Positions 25,638-34,825 of a DNA stretch of 64,000 nt are shown in pieces. The stretch covers positions 124,001 to 188,000 of the forward strand of contig NZ_LNJZ01000002.1 in assembly GCF_002866065.1 (NCBI RefSeq). Direction: 5' to 3'. Position 1 is the first letter of the stretch; every line of letters begins with the position of its first letter. Under the pieces are notes generated by a model, which was given only the letters and a program-made list of their open reading frames with translations, was not told where the DNA came from and did no database searches. Source of the DNA: Thiopseudomonas denitrificans. GTDB lineage: Bacteria > Pseudomonadota > Gammaproteobacteria > Pseudomonadales > Pseudomonadaceae. The position numbers and the translations under genes were made by a program.

Positions 25638-26812
25638 TGAAAATTGCGCTCTTGTCTCCACTGCCGCCCGAACAGTCAGGAATTGCTGACTATGCGCAGG
25701 TTTTTAAGAACCACTTGTCGGCTTGCGGTGTAATTGTTGAAACACCCTTGAAGGCAGTAAGCCGGGACGCGCTTGAGAGTGCAATGAAAAAAACGGACTG
25801 GAGCCGCTATGACGTGGTCCATGCAGAGCTGGGCGGCGGAGGCTTGCAGGAGTTTGCCGCTTTGCAGTGGCTGATGCGCAACAGGCCAGAACTTGCACTG
25901 ACTGCCACTGTGCATGATCCGGAACGTTTGGTGTGGCGGCCGCTACGCTTTCCTCTCGGGTTCGATAAGCTGGCACAAAACTGGTCTTTGGCAGACAGGC
26001 TGTTGACGGTGCTGCTCGACCCCTTGACGTTAAGGGCAGAAAGAGCGTTGGCAGGACACTTGAAAAAGGTGATTACACTGACGCACACGGGCGGACAGGT
26101 TTTACGCAAACGCATGCGGATTGATGAGTCGGCCAGTGTTGTCATTCCTCACGGCGTGGTACAGGTGGAAAATCGCCCGCCTCCGCCTATAGATACTTTG
26201 TACCTGCTGTATTTCGGTTTCATTTATCGTGGCAAGGGGATTGAAGATATTCTTCAGGCCCTGGCGCTTTTGCTGGAGCGTCAGCCAGAGCTGAAAAAAA
26301 AGGTACGCCTGACCCTGGCTGGTGGCACAGAACCGGCAATGGCCTTCAAACCAGGCGGAGCTTACATTGATGGCCTGGCCGAGAGCATCCGGCAGCTTGG
26401 GCTGGAACAAAACATTGACTGGCAACTGGACGTGCCTGAACAGCAGATAGCAGAGCTGATCCAGGCTCATCACTGTATGGTGTTGCCGTACCGCGAGTCA
26501 CGAAAACTGGCCTTGCTGGGGCAAATGAGAGGGACCAGTGGTGCGCTGGCGTGGGCAACTGCCTGTGGACGCGGGGTTCTGGCCTCGGATGCCAGGGCAT
26601 TTGCCGAAGAGCTTTCATATGGAAACGGGCAGGTATTTCCCCAGGGGGATACAGCGGCTTTGGCTGCGGAGCTGGAACGGCTGCTGGATACTCCCCAAAC
26701 CTGCCTGGACTGGGTTGACGCTGCAGAGTCGCGGGGAAGGAAGCGGGCCTGGCCCCAGGTGGCGGAGCAGTTTGCCAGTCTGTTCAAGGAGGCGGCATGC
26801 ACGTCTGGTTAA
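25637..26812 (+). CDS. pslF: Family 4 glycosyltransferase, PslF-like
   Basis: A 391-residue GT-B enzyme. The N-terminal domain begins MKIALLSPLPPEQSGIADYA; the C-terminal domain has YLLYFGFIYRGKGIEDIL and the donor-site acidic/Gly region. The GTs in this operon share the ATG-on-stop organisation; here it overlaps pslE by one base. The following glycosidase gene overlaps its 3' end by 16 bp. The donor sugar is not readable. Confidence 0.83.
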   Translation: MKIALLSPLPPEQSGIADYAQVFKNHLSACGVIVETPLKAVSRDALESAMKKTDWSRYDVVHAELGGGGLQEFAALQWLMRNRPELALTATVHDPERLVWRPLRFPLGFDKLAQNWSLADRLLTVLLDPLTLRAERALAGHLKKVITLTHTGGQVLRKRMRIDESASVVIPHGVVQVENRPPPPIDTLYLLYFGFIYRGKGIEDILQALALLLERQPELKKKVRLTLAGGTEPAMAFKPGGAYIDGLAESIRQLGLEQNIDWQLDVPEQQIAELIQAHHCMVLPYRESRKLALLGQMRGTSGALAWATACGRGVLASDARAFAEELSYGNGQVFPQGDTAALAAELERLLDTPQTCLDWVDAAESRGRKRAWPQVAEQFASLFKEAACTSG

Positions 26813-28122
26813 AAAGTCGAAGTTTTTTGGTAGCGCTGGCAGCGTTGTTTGGCCTCGCATGCAGCAGCTTGCAGGCTTCCGGCTTGCAGCTGGTACCTGA
26901 GCGAAGCCTGGCCTGGAAAGACTTTCTTGGCGTTAATGCACATTTTTTGTGGTTTGAGCCGCAAGCCTATCAGCAGCAGATGAGCATGCTGCAAAAGCTT
27001 GGGCTGGAATGGGTGCGTGTTGACATTCACTGGGATCGGCACGAAACCAGTGAAGAGGTGTACCGGCTGCAGGAACTGGACCTGCTGATGGATGAAATCA
27101 GCAAGAAAAAGCTCAAGTCACTGGTTTATGTGGTGGGTTCTGCCGGCCATGCCACCAGCGCCCCCCCGGGCTCGCCGACGCCGGACCAGTATCCGCCGCG
27201 CAAGCCGGAAATGTTTGGCAAGTTCATGTACCGGCTGGCAAGCCGTTATCAGGGCGTGGATGCCTGGCAGGTATGGAATGAACCAAACATCCCTGCTTAC
27301 TGGCGCCCGGCAGAAAACCCCAAGGCTTACGGTGAACTGTTGCTGACATCGGTCCAGGCCTTGCGATTGGTGGATCCGGACAAGCCGGTTGTCATGGGCG
27401 GAATGGCCTACTATAGCCAGATGCCTGTTAAGGGTGGGCTGATGCTGGAAGCGCTGGGCGGGCTCGGCGTGCAAAAACTGGATACTGTGGTGGCTTACCA
27501 CCCTTATACCCAAAAGCCCGAAGGCAACGAGGCAAAGCTTCCGGATTTTGTGCAGCACGCCCGTCAGCTCAATGCAATGTTGCGTGGTGCCGGGGTCAAG
27601 GAAATATGGGCTACAGAGTGGGGCTGGTCGAGCTACGAGGGACCGAAGGAAGAGCAGGCCATTATCGGGCGTGAAGGGCAGGCAGACTATGTATTGCGAC
27701 GGCTTGCCCTGATGAGTGCGCTTGATTACGACCGAATTTTTTTATTTGCGCTTAGCGATCTTGATTCACGGGCCACCGTCAGGGACCGCCAGTACGGGCT
27801 GCTGGATTTGCAGGGCCGGGCAAAGCCCGTCTATACAGCGCTGGCCAGCTTTCTACGAACCATGGGGCCAGAACTTGAGCCGGGCAGCTTGCCTGCCATG
27901 GCCACCGCGCCTGAGGACTTGTACAGCATAAGCTGGCAAAAACCGGACGGTAAACAATTGTTGGTTTTTTGGGGAAACAAAAGCAAGAAGCTTGTACTCA
28001 AGAATATTGCACAGGCCACTTTGCATAACCCGTTTACAGATGACCGGCTGCCACTTGAAAACAGTGCTACAGGGCTGCTGGAAGTTCCCGTAGCCAGCCA
28101 TGTACAGATTCTTGAGTGGTGA
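26797..28122 (+). CDS. pslG: Periplasmic glycoside hydrolase, PslG-like
   Basis: A 441-residue secreted glycosidase, nearly the size of P. aeruginosa PslG. A signal peptide ends near LQAS (residue 28). The (beta/alpha)8 domain carries the acid/base WNEPN with Glu162 and the nucleophile motif ATEWGW with Glu274, consistent with PslG Glu165/Glu276. A small C-terminal beta domain follows. PslG-type enzymes cut the exopolysaccharide in the periplasm and can disassemble biofilm. Overlap with pslF by 16 bp. Confidence 0.86.
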   Translation: MHVWLKSRSFLVALAALFGLACSSLQASGLQLVPERSLAWKDFLGVNAHFLWFEPQAYQQQMSMLQKLGLEWVRVDIHWDRHETSEEVYRLQELDLLMDEISKKKLKSLVYVVGSAGHATSAPPGSPTPDQYPPRKPEMFGKFMYRLASRYQGVDAWQVWNEPNIPAYWRPAENPKAYGELLLTSVQALRLVDPDKPVVMGGMAYYSQMPVKGGLMLEALGGLGVQKLDTVVAYHPYTQKPEGNEAKLPDFVQHARQLNAMLRGAGVKEIWATEWGWSSYEGPKEEQAIIGREGQADYVLRRLALMSALDYDRIFLFALSDLDSRATVRDRQYGLLDLQGRAKPVYTALASFLRTMGPELEPGSLPAMATAPEDLYSISWQKPDGKQLLVFWGNKSKKLVLKNIAQATLHNPFTDDRLPLENSATGLLEVPVASHVQILEW

Positions 28123-29327
28123 GCCCGGTGCGTGTTTTATGGATCTTGCCATACCTGCCTTGGCCGGCCACCAGTGGTGGCAAGACACGTCAGTATCATT
28201 TACTGAAAAACCTTGCGCGACAGGGTTACAGGATTACTCTGCTGGTGCAGTCCAAGCAGCCTGCCGATGAAGCCTGTCGCAGTGAGCTGGAGAGTTTTCT
28301 GGAGGCCTTGATTGTGTTTCCGCGTCGTCCGCTCAGACATCCGCTGACACTGCTGATGGCCCTGTTCGGGCGCTGGCCGTTGTTGACCAGTATCAATGGA
28401 CACGCGCCAGAGCTTGAGGCCGAGTTTTCCAGGCTGCTGGAAAGCAGCTGGGACATTGTGCAGATTGAGCACAGCTACAGTTTCCAGCCCTATGCGCGGG
28501 AGCTCAAGAAGCGTCAGCAGCCTTTTATTTTGACTGAGCACAATCTGGAGTCGTCTCTGGGTGGGGCTACCTACAATCGCTTTCCGCGCTGGATGCGTCC
28601 GTTTGTTGTCTGGGACCAGTGGCGTGCCAGACGCTGGGAGCGGGAAGTCTTTGCTGCTGCAACACGGATTGTTGCTGTTACAGAGGAGGATGCGACGGCC
28701 ATTCGGCAACTGACACAGACTCCGGTGGACGTAGTGGTTAACGGGGTGGACTGTGCAGCGTTTTCTACTGTTTCGCCATCCCCGGAGGAACAAAGGCTGT
28801 TGTTTCTTGGCAACTACGAATACCCGCCCAATGTGGATGCGGTGACCTGGTTGCTGGATGAAATCATGCCGTTGTTGTGGCAGAAAAGGCCTGATGCCAA
28901 GTGCACCGTTGCCGGTTATGCGATGCAGCAGGAGTGGGCTCTGCGCTGGCCTGACAGCCGTATTGAGTGGGCTGGCTTTGTAGAAGATTTGGCCGGTTTG
29001 CAGCGTACCAGCAGCGTCTTTGTTGCCCCCTTGCAGGACGGGGGCGGCTCCAAGCTTAAGGTGCTGGAAGCCATGGCCGGCGGATTGCCGCTGGTAACTA
29101 CCAGGCAGGGCGCATCAGGACTGCAGATTCAGGACGGTCAGGAGTACTTGCATGCAGATGATGCGGAAAGCTTTGCGGAGGCTGTTGCCCGGCTGCTTGA
29201 ACATCCTGCACAAGCTGCATCGCTGGCAGCAGGGGCGCGGCATTATGTGCGTGACAGGCACGATTGGCAGGCAGCTGCTGATCAGCTTGCAGGGGTATAC
29301 CGCAGCATAAAAGGGGCAAGCGAATGA
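28119..29327 (+). CDS. pslH: Family 4 glycosyltransferase, PslH-like
   Basis: A 402-residue GT-B enzyme (sugar transferase with WxLPYLPWPATSGGK N-terminus typical of the TIGR03087 group). The C-terminal half has RLLFLGNYEYPPNVDAVTWLL and the donor motif VAPLQDGGGSKLKVLEAMAGGLPLV. The start is GTG at 28119, overlapping the pslG stop (GTGA); GTG at 28116 is equally possible. It is followed by pslI with a 4-base ATGA overlap. Confidence 0.82.
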   Translation: MSPVRVLWILPYLPWPATSGGKTRQYHLLKNLARQGYRITLLVQSKQPADEACRSELESFLEALIVFPRRPLRHPLTLLMALFGRWPLLTSINGHAPELEAEFSRLLESSWDIVQIEHSYSFQPYARELKKRQQPFILTEHNLESSLGGATYNRFPRWMRPFVVWDQWRARRWEREVFAAATRIVAVTEEDATAIRQLTQTPVDVVVNGVDCAAFSTVSPSPEEQRLLFLGNYEYPPNVDAVTWLLDEIMPLLWQKRPDAKCTVAGYAMQQEWALRWPDSRIEWAGFVEDLAGLQRTSSVFVAPLQDGGGSKLKVLEAMAGGLPLVTTRQGASGLQIQDGQEYLHADDAESFAEAVARLLEHPAQAASLAAGARHYVRDRHDWQAAADQLAGVYRSIKGASE

Positions 29328-30427
29328 AAGTGGCAATCGACTTCAGGCCGGTGGTTGTGGCTCCATATTCGGGCATAGCCCGTCAGGCCAGCGCACTTTA
29401 TCAGGCGTGTCGGGGCATGCAGGATGTAGAGGTGATTACCTGTACCGAGGCGCCATTGGATCATCCCGTGCGGGCTATGGCTCTTTGCCCGGCTCGGCCA
29501 GCACCGGCAGGCATGCAGCGGCCCCGGGCCCGGTTGAAGTTTGAAGCGGGCTTTTTGCCCGGGGCCCTGAAAAAGGCAGATGTGGATCTTTATGTGGCCA
29601 CTGCCAATATGGGGTTACCGCTGGGGCGGAAAGGGCGGCGTAAACAGGTTGTGCTGATTCATGATTTGTTTCAGCTGACGGAAAGCAACTTTCACCGGTC
29701 CAGGATCAAGGCTCTGGCATACAGGCTTATTGACCGGCTATCCATTGCCTGGTCGATACGTACTGCAGATGCGGTCTGGTGTCCGTCGGAGTTCAGTGCC
29801 GGTGAGGTGGCGCGTCTGTTTCCCCGGGCGCGGGGCAAAACCCGGGTCCTGCCCAATCATGTTGCACAGTTGCCAGCGCCTGACGGGGCAGGGCTGCCAG
29901 AGATTGAGCAGTCTTTCTGGCTTCTGGTCGGAACCAGGGAGCCGCGCAAGAATATCGTTTTTTTTGTTGAGACATGGCTGCGATTGCGGAAAGAGCTGCA
30001 GTTGCCAGCGTTGGTCCTGGTTGGTGATTCCGGTGATTTTCCTGCCCTGCAAGGGGTGGAGGATATTTACTGGGTATCCGGATTGACGGATGCCGGACTT
30101 GCGAGCCTTTATCGGCAGACGCAATGCCTGTGGCAGCCCTCTTACGCTGAAGGGTTTGGCATGCCGGTTGTAGAAGCACTAAGTGTCGGTACGCCGGTTG
30201 CTTTGGCCAGGGGATCGGCTCTGGATGAAGTGGCACCAGACTATTTGCCCAGGTTCTCTCCTTTTGATTCTGCAGAGCTGGAGGCTTGCATGCGGCAATT
30301 GGTGCAAAAGCCGCTGCAGAAGGGTTTGCGGGAATATGCTGACTGGTGCCAGCGTTATGCTGTTGAAGCTTATGCTGCAAGGGTGCAGGAACTGGTACGG
30401 GAGTTATTTCAATCATGCAACGGCTAG
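29324..30427 (+). CDS. pslI: Family 4 glycosyltransferase, PslI-like
   Basis: A 367-residue GT-B enzyme with N-terminal MKVAIDFRPVVVAPYSGIARQ and C-terminal donor-binding segment LWQPSYAEGFGMPVVEALSVGTPVALARGSALDEVAPD. The ATG at 29324 overlaps the pslH stop. Role in the operon: adds a sugar to the Psl-like repeat unit. The 3' end overlaps pslJ by 13 bp. Confidence 0.82.
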   Translation: MKVAIDFRPVVVAPYSGIARQASALYQACRGMQDVEVITCTEAPLDHPVRAMALCPARPAPAGMQRPRARLKFEAGFLPGALKKADVDLYVATANMGLPLGRKGRRKQVVLIHDLFQLTESNFHRSRIKALAYRLIDRLSIAWSIRTADAVWCPSEFSAGEVARLFPRARGKTRVLPNHVAQLPAPDGAGLPEIEQSFWLLVGTREPRKNIVFFVETWLRLRKELQLPALVLVGDSGDFPALQGVEDIYWVSGLTDAGLASLYRQTQCLWQPSYAEGFGMPVVEALSVGTPVALARGSALDEVAPDYLPRFSPFDSAELEACMRQLVQKPLQKGLREYADWCQRYAVEAYAARVQELVRELFQSCNG

Positions 30428-31803
30428 GTATTTTGTTGGCTGTGTTGCTTGGAGTGCTGCTGGGTGGTCTTGCGCTGGCAGTTAGTCCCGGCAAGTGGTG
30501 GCTGGTTTGCAGTGCTGTAGTAGTTTCCGTACTGGTGATGTTGCAGCCGCTGCGGGGCTTTTTGCTGTTTGTTTTTTGTGCGGCATTTATTCCCTACACC
30601 ACGGTTAATCTCGGGGTGCGAACAACAGTCAGTGAGGCCTTGCTGCTGTTGACTTGGGCAGGCGTTGCCTGGCAGATGTTTACCGGGCATATGCAGCGCA
30701 GCGGTGTGTGGCACCCTGCCGAACGCAGCATGGTATTGCTACTGTTTTATAGCCTGATTCCTCTGGTGGCCGGTGTTTTTCTGATCAGCGTATCAGGCAG
30801 TGCGTTATCCAACTGGGTTCGCTGGGCAATGAACATGTCCGTTTTCTTTTTGGTGCCGTTGCTGCTGGCAGGTGAGCGTGAGCGTGAACTTGTGGTGCAG
30901 GCATTTTTGGCAGGTAGCCTGGCAATGCTTTTTCTGTCGGTGGGCTACTTTCTCAAAGACCGTGATGCCAATACCTTCATACCTGTCCTGACCAGTCTGA
31001 AATACGCACACCCTGAGGCAGTTAAAGATATTTTTTCTGCCAACTATACGCGGATGGCATCGCCCTGGGTGCACCCGAACCTTACTGGCGGGATCCTGGC
31101 CCTGACAATTCCCGTGGCCTTCATGTACGGCTGGACTCGTACTGGCTGGGCAAGGTGGCTGGGGATGACGGTGGCCATTCTGGGCTGTGCCGGCCTGTTG
31201 TTCAGTATTTCCCGCGGCGCCATAGTTGCGCTTGCACTGGTACTGTTCTGGCTGGCTCACAAAAGGGTTCCGTTGAGCCTGCGTCTGATTATCTATGCGG
31301 CTGTCCTTGGTACAGCATTGATTGCGTTTTACCCGCCGTTGCAAGAACGCCTGCTGACCATGTTCCTGACCAGTAATGCCAGTACTACAATTCGTTTTGA
31401 GGAGTACCGGCTGTTTCCACAGGCCATGGCGGCTTATCCGTTGGGGATTGGTTTTGCTGTTGATCCGCCGGTCCCGGGATCAGGTTTGCTGGGAATTTCC
31501 AATTTGTGGCTAAACGTAATCTATAAAATAGGAGTGCCCGGGCTGCTTATATTTGCAGTGCTGACCCTGAGATGGTGGCGTGCGGTTCGTCCACTCGGGG
31601 CGGTGCCGGTTTTGAATCGTGAAAATGCACTTTGGCTTGGAGCGCTGTCCGGCGTGTTGGCTGCATTGCTGACCGGGCTGTTTGATCACTATTACAGTTT
31701 CACTAACGTCATCATCGCTCTGTTCTGGTTGTTTGCGGCAATGGCCTTGCAAACTGCGACGCCAGACAATCGGCAGGGTCAGGTCGTGGAGAAAAACTCA
31801 TGA
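30415..31803 (+). CDS. pslJ: O-antigen polymerase/ligase-like membrane protein, PslJ-like
   Basis: A 462-residue polytopic membrane protein with about ten to twelve hydrophobic segments and the Wzy_C-like region (RGAIVALALVLFWLAHKRVPL, then TTIRFEEYRLFPQAM). In the Wzx/Wzy pathway this is the likely polymerase. The ATG overlaps pslI; its stop overlaps the acetyltransferase start (ATGA). Confidence 0.8.
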   Translation: MQRLGILLAVLLGVLLGGLALAVSPGKWWLVCSAVVVSVLVMLQPLRGFLLFVFCAAFIPYTTVNLGVRTTVSEALLLLTWAGVAWQMFTGHMQRSGVWHPAERSMVLLLFYSLIPLVAGVFLISVSGSALSNWVRWAMNMSVFFLVPLLLAGERERELVVQAFLAGSLAMLFLSVGYFLKDRDANTFIPVLTSLKYAHPEAVKDIFSANYTRMASPWVHPNLTGGILALTIPVAFMYGWTRTGWARWLGMTVAILGCAGLLFSISRGAIVALALVLFWLAHKRVPLSLRLIIYAAVLGTALIAFYPPLQERLLTMFLTSNASTTIRFEEYRLFPQAMAAYPLGIGFAVDPPVPGSGLLGISNLWLNVIYKIGVPGLLIFAVLTLRWWRAVRPLGAVPVLNRENALWLGALSGVLAALLTGLFDHYYSFTNVIIALFWLFAAMALQTATPDNRQGQVVEKNS

Positions 31804-32612
31804 AACACAGGATAAGGCTGGGCTTCAACGTTCGTGAACAGCTGCCCGTGCATGCGGTGCAACTTGGTTGCACGGATGAAGAGCTTGAACTGGCCATTGA
31901 CCACATGCTGGCCAATAACCTGTTGTTTGAGGACAGGGCAGGTGAGTTCAGCTTGTTATCCATTGATGTTGAAAGCAAGATTGATCTGCCGCTGGTAAAA
32001 CGGTTGTTTGCACTGTACAGGGATACTTTGCCTACCACTCTGGTGCCTCTATACGGGAAAAACCTCCGGACCTTGAAGGATCGTTGGCTAAGGGCATGGG
32101 AGCAGGCATACAACATTTTGATCAATAAAATACCAAGTCATCACGTGCGCATCTGGTGGCTGCGGGCGGGTGGTGCCAAGATAGGCAAGGGCTCTTCGGT
32201 GTGGCGCAATACCGAAGTGCTTGGAGTTGAAAACCTGGTTATCGGTAATGACAGCGTGGTTGCCTGGCACTGTTTGCTTGATGCAAGGGCGGGCCTGATT
32301 ATTGGTGATCATGTGGCCATTGCCTCCTATGTGCACATTATTGCCGGCTCACACGACTTGCAGGCCCCCGAGTTCTGGTCGGTTTCTGCACCGATTTATA
32401 TTGAAGACTATGTATGGGTGGCCAGCCGTGCCCTGATCGGGCATGGGTCAAAACTGGGCCGCGGATCTGTGGTTACGGCCTGCACAGTTGTTGCCAAGGA
32501 AATACTGCCATATAAGATCGTGGGCGGTACAGGTGCCAAGCCTATGGGTGAGCGCCCGCACGACCTGAACTACCGAGTGGGCGGGAAAGGGTTGTTCACC
32601 CTGTTCCATTGA
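31800..32612 (+). CDS. Hexapeptide-repeat acetyltransferase within the psl-like operon
   Basis: A 270-residue protein. The N-terminal 110 residues are an unfamiliar helical extension (FNVREQLPVHAVQLGCTDEELELAIDHMLANN). The rest is a left-handed beta-helix acyltransferase (GGAKIGKGSSVWRNTEVLGVENLVIGND..., HIIAGSHDLQAP, IYIEDYVWVASRALIGHGSKLGRGSVV), of the maltose/CysE type with the catalytic His in AGSHD. It would O-acetylate the polysaccharide or a precursor in the cytoplasm using acetyl-CoA. P. aeruginosa psl has a membrane acyltransferase PslL after pslK instead; this gene is a different family at a different position. It overlaps pslJ by 4 bp and lies 4 bp before pslK. Confidence 0.82.
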   Translation: MKHRIRLGFNVREQLPVHAVQLGCTDEELELAIDHMLANNLLFEDRAGEFSLLSIDVESKIDLPLVKRLFALYRDTLPTTLVPLYGKNLRTLKDRWLRAWEQAYNILINKIPSHHVRIWWLRAGGAKIGKGSSVWRNTEVLGVENLVIGNDSVVAWHCLLDARAGLIIGDHVAIASYVHIIAGSHDLQAPEFWSVSAPIYIEDYVWVASRALIGHGSKLGRGSVVTACTVVAKEILPYKIVGGTGAKPMGERPHDLNYRVGGKGLFTLFH

Positions 32613-32616
32613 ATTT

Positions 32617-34026
32617 ATGCTGAACTCAGCACTGCTTTTGACGCTGGTAACGCTGGCGGGGTTGGTACTCGGCTTTGCGCGAGAGTGGCTCCTGATTGAT
32701 GCATGGGGTGCTGGTGAACAAACAGATGCCCTGGTGCTGGCACTTTTTTTGCCGGACATGGTGCGCATGACCTTGGCGGCGGGCTTGCTCAATGTTGCTG
32801 CTGTGCCCCTTTTTCATCAGCAAACCATGGAGGCAGGGCGTCAATGGCTTAATTCGCTTGGCAGCTTGCTCTCTTTATTTGCCCTGGCGCTGGCCGGTGT
32901 TTTTTATCTGTTTGCTCCGTTCTGGCTAAAGCTGCTGGGCCCCGGAATGGCCCCGCAGTCAGGGGCTATTGCCGTTTCTGCCTTTGAAATACTGGTTTGG
33001 TGTTTGCCCGGCATGTTTTTGCATGCTGTTTGTGGCATCTGGCTGCAACTGCGAGAACGCTATGTGTTGTGGGGAATGGGCAGCTTTCTGTTCAATCTTT
33101 TTCCGGTTGGCTGGCTGATGATCCGGGGGGCGGAGACGATGGCGGACGAGTTCGCTCTGGCCTGTGTGCTTGGCAGTGTGCTTATGGCTGCCGTAGTGCT
33201 TCCGGCAGCCTGGCGCGGAGGCTGGCGCCCTTTGGCATTTACGGGAATGTCGGCTGCTGGCGGGCTATTTATGCGACGTATTGGCCCGGTTTTGTTGAGC
33301 AATATCGGTAGCCACTCGGTTACGCTGGTTGAGCGGATGGTTGCCAGCCTGCTGGGCGAGGGAATGGTTACCTGGGTAAACCTGGCCCGAAAGTTCATTA
33401 ACCTGCCGTTGATTGCCCTGCCAGCATTAAACCAGGTTTTATTGGGCAAGCTCAGTGCAGGCCATGAGGGCGAGCGTCTGGTAATTTTGCGTCAGGGCCT
33501 GGCGCTAACCAGTTGTCTGGTTGTTCCTGCTGCCGTATTCATCATGGCCAGCAGCCCCACACTGGTGTCATATTTGCTGCCAGAACAGGCGACAGGGGTG
33601 CTTGCGGGGTTGCTGGGATGGTTTTCACTACCGTTGCTGATGGGCGCGTGGAATGCTTTGCTAGCAAGGTATGCTTATGCAAACAATGATACCCGCCTGC
33701 CATTGATGTGCGAGCTGGCTGGCACAGGGTTGCATGTGATCGGACTTGTTTCATTGCCGTTTTGGCTTGGGGTTCCGGGCTTTGCATTGGCCAATCTGGG
33801 CGCAGTCATGCTTACTTCTTTGTTGTTGTTGCACCGCCAGCAGCTATGGCGGCATGTGGGCTGGCGTTTGCAGTGGGCGGGCGGCGCGGGTTTCCTGCTG
33901 GGCGCTGCAGTCTTGATTCAGCCGATGGGGGCCGGAGTTGCGCAATTTGCTGCCGGTGTCGGTGCGGGGCTGTTCAGTTTTGTTGTTATGTTGACTGTAC
34001 TCAAACCGTGGAAAGCAGCTGTATAG
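32617..34026 (+). CDS. pslK: Wzx/MviN-like lipid-linked oligosaccharide flippase, PslK-like
   Basis: A 469-residue MviN/MurJ-family membrane protein with about 13-14 hydrophobic segments and the family-type N-terminal stretch LGFAREWLLIDAWGAGEQTDALVLALFLPDMVR. It would flip the lipid-linked repeat to the periplasm for polymerisation by PslJ. Last intact gene of the operon: no pslL-O homologs follow; an IS3-family remnant begins right at its stop. Confidence 0.84.
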   Translation: MLNSALLLTLVTLAGLVLGFAREWLLIDAWGAGEQTDALVLALFLPDMVRMTLAAGLLNVAAVPLFHQQTMEAGRQWLNSLGSLLSLFALALAGVFYLFAPFWLKLLGPGMAPQSGAIAVSAFEILVWCLPGMFLHAVCGIWLQLRERYVLWGMGSFLFNLFPVGWLMIRGAETMADEFALACVLGSVLMAAVVLPAAWRGGWRPLAFTGMSAAGGLFMRRIGPVLLSNIGSHSVTLVERMVASLLGEGMVTWVNLARKFINLPLIALPALNQVLLGKLSAGHEGERLVILRQGLALTSCLVVPAAVFIMASSPTLVSYLLPEQATGVLAGLLGWFSLPLLMGAWNALLARYAYANNDTRLPLMCELAGTGLHVIGLVSLPFWLGVPGFALANLGAVMLTSLLLLHRQQLWRHVGWRLQWAGGAGFLLGAAVLIQPMGAGVAQFAAGVGAGLFSFVVMLTVLKPWKAAV

Positions 34027-34430
34027 GTGACAAGTGTGTCGATGAACAGCCGGATGACCGCAGAGCTGGTCTGTGATGCGCTGCAGATGGCCATTAACAA
34101 TGGCGATACAAGCGTCGACCCGCTGCTGGCTTGCTGGTACATAGTGACCGGGGCAGTCAGTACGCCGCGGACAGTTTCCAGAGACTGCTCTAAGCCAATA
34201 GATTCAGGTTCAGCATGAGTCGCAAGGGCAACTGTTGGGATAACGCTCCATCAGAAAGCTTCTTCCATACTTTGAAGACCGAGCTGGTGTTTCACGAGGG
34301 CTTCAAGACACGGGAACAGGCGCAGAAGGCATATCGACGAGGTATTTTACAACCGGGTGCGGCTGCACTTCTGCAACGACTATATGAGTCCGGTGGACTT
34401 TGAGTTGAAACTGGATGAGGCTGCGCAAAA
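34027..34430 (+). pseudogene. IS3-family transposase (OrfB) remnant
   Basis: Fragments of the DDE integrase core are readable: TSVSMNSRMTAELVCDALQMAI, then QYAADSFQRLL (with an in-frame stop), then [25 protein letters not shown] containing the conserved Glu, then in a shifted frame [18 protein letters not shown]. At least one stop and one frameshift are present and the upstream two-thirds of the element is missing. It borders the psl-like operon directly and likely marks a deletion that removed any further psl genes. Confidence 0.75.
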
Positions 34431-34572
34431 AGATGTTCGGAAAACCGTTGCCAGATCAAACGCCACGATTGAGCTGTACCGCTGGCGCAAGTTTACCGGC
34501 ATTGCAGGTAGGCAGGCAAAGGCTGCCGAGCAAGCGGATATTCAGCCCGTGTAAGCACAAACCACAGCGCAA

Positions 34573-34606
34573 AGAAAAAGCCCCAAACCTGCATGGAATG
34601 GGGCTT
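34573..34606 (-). terminator. Terminator of the original tRNA transcript
   Basis: AGCCCCA (34579-34585) and TGGGGCT (34599-34605) form a stem. On the minus strand it is followed by a T-run (complement of AAAGAAAAA). It lies just beyond the left copy of the tRNA 3' end, so before island insertion it would have ended the tRNA-Ile2 transcript coming from 43.3 kb. Confidence 0.75.
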
Positions 34607-34610
34607 CGAA

Positions 34611-34660
34611 TGGTGGGCCCACACGGACTTGAACCGTGGACCAAGGGATTATGAGTCCCC
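34611..34660 (-). repeat. attL: 50-bp copy of tRNA 3' half
   Basis: Identical over 50 bp to 43280-43329, which is the 3' part of the intact tRNA including the anticodon arm and CCA. After 34660 the sequence diverges (no D-arm), so this copy is not a functional tRNA. It marks the distal junction of the island. Confidence 0.9.
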
Positions 34661-34777
34661 ATATTATAGCCTTTGCCTTGCTTGATTAGAATAGATTAAA
34701 CCTAGTAAAATCAAAGCATACAGCCGGAATAGCAGCAAAACGGCATTGATTGGAATTGACCTTGTTTTGACCAAATT

Positions 34778-34810
34778 GGTTCCAAGCGGGTTCCAAGCGG
34801 GTTCCAAGGA
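34778..34810 (+). repeat. Three tandem 11-bp repeats, putative integrase arm sites
   Basis: GGTTCCAAGCG occurs at 34778 and 34789, with GGTTCCAAGGA at 34800: perfect 11-bp spacing, about 16 bp before the integrase ATG. Two more copies lie at 43205-43226 near the other end. Tandem 11-bp repeats near both att sites suggest arm-type sites for the integrase or sites for its directionality factor. Confidence 0.6.
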
Positions 34811-34825
34811 AGCAGGGGGAAGACT

